Source: Stappia sp. WLB 29 (GTDB lineage Bacteria; Pseudomonadota; Alphaproteobacteria; Rhizobiales; Stappiaceae). From it: a stretch of DNA of 64,000 nucleotides. This document shows positions 63,850-64,000 of this stretch, piece by piece. Under the pieces are notes generated by a model. It worked only from the letters and a program-made list of their open reading frames with translations. It ran no database searches and was not told the origin of the DNA. Position 1 is the stretch's first letter. Every line of letters begins with the position of its first letter. A program made the position numbers and the translations under genes. The stretch is from assembly GCF_023507705.1 (NCBI RefSeq), contig NZ_JALBGD010000014.1, forward strand, positions 21,325 to 85,324, in the 5' to 3' direction.

Positions 63850-64000
63850 GGGGGCGGAGTTCATCGCGGGCATTGCTCACCCCCCTTTCGTCGGCTGCGC
63901 CGACATCTCCTCCTCATCCCTTCTTTTTGGGGGGGGAGGGGAGAGGGCGCGGTCGGCTCCTGCCTCTCCTCGCGTCTTCCCGGTCGCGCGCAAGCGCGAA
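63850..64000. other. 151-base end region with poly-G tract
   Basis: After the Lrp gene there is a run of mostly C, then a G-rich stretch (GGGGGGGGAGGGG at about 63930-63943). No gene or clear terminator hairpin is seen before the window ends. Confidence 0.4.

Overview
The window is about 64 kb of GC-rich DNA (roughly 65% GC by eye) from an alphaproteobacterium, most likely of the order Hyphomicrobiales (Rhizobiales). Pointers to this are a usg homologue, the fused MaoC/phosphotransacetylase next to acetate kinase, a BTLCP (LapG-type) protease, a GcvA-like regulator beside a branched-chain amino acid transporter, and several full CtrA-type boxes (TTAA-N7-TTAA). A family resembling Stappiaceae would fit, but that is an impression and not a measurement. 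Nearly all of it is dense chromosomal housekeeping and metabolism. I saw no insertion sequence, prophage, CRISPR array, rRNA or plasmid function.

Layout. 1-4.7 kb (minus): thrS (cut by the window edge), a RimK-like ATP-grasp ligase, a GNAT-papain-like (C39) fusion, yidD, and an IscU-like scaffold. 4.9-6.1 kb (plus): folE and hisI. 6.1-8.8 kb (minus): DUF2000 protein, AraC regulator, CBS protein, rhomboid protease. 9.3-11.7 kb (plus): PAS protein, double-PilZ protein and an exported LapG-type cysteine protease. 11.8-15.1 kb: gamma-carbonic-anhydrase-like protein, small membrane and hypothetical proteins, and cysE. 15.3-22.3 kb: enoyl-CoA hydratase, two coupled alpha/beta hydrolases, zinc-finger protein, FAD monooxygenase, CinA-like protein, gpt and an L,D-transpeptidase. 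22.4-28.0 kb: sfsA, trkH, mgtC-like, a Na/Ca-exchanger-like carrier and a Tat-exported class V aminotransferase. 28.1-28.4 kb: tRNA-Leu(UAA) interrupted by a 207-nt group I intron. 28.6-33.9 kb: map, radC, phasin, ackA with pta, and a DUF2256 protein. 34-45 kb: CHASE4-like/GGDEF/EAL protein, meaB, ppdK, TPR lipoprotein-like exported protein, ispE, purU and a polyprenyl diphosphate synthase. 45-50 kb: DUF2007, TrmN6-like methyltransferase, an AT-rich orphan membrane protein, usg, MoxR and VWA proteins. 50.3-56.7 kb (minus): L,D-transpeptidase and the liv branched-chain amino acid ABC transporter. 57-64 kb: LysR regulator, flavin reductase, P1 peptidase, fused indolepyruvate ferredoxin oxidoreductase and a divergent Lrp regulator.

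How genes work together. The liv genes (livH-M-G-F, membrane protein, livK) form one transport operon. The fused indolepyruvate oxidoreductase and its divergent Lrp-type regulator suggest aromatic or branched amino acid catabolism. ackA and pta share a 4-base overlap and make an acetyl-phosphate module. The PAS, double-PilZ and LapG-type genes lie together and suggest a cyclic-di-GMP-linked surface pathway. The ATP-grasp and GNAT/C39 genes form a tight pair that probably modifies a peptide or protein of unknown identity.

The most notable single item is the self-splicing-type intron in the tRNA-Leu(UAA) anticodon, at the site known from cyanobacteria and plastids. The next is the RimK-like/GNAT-peptidase pair.
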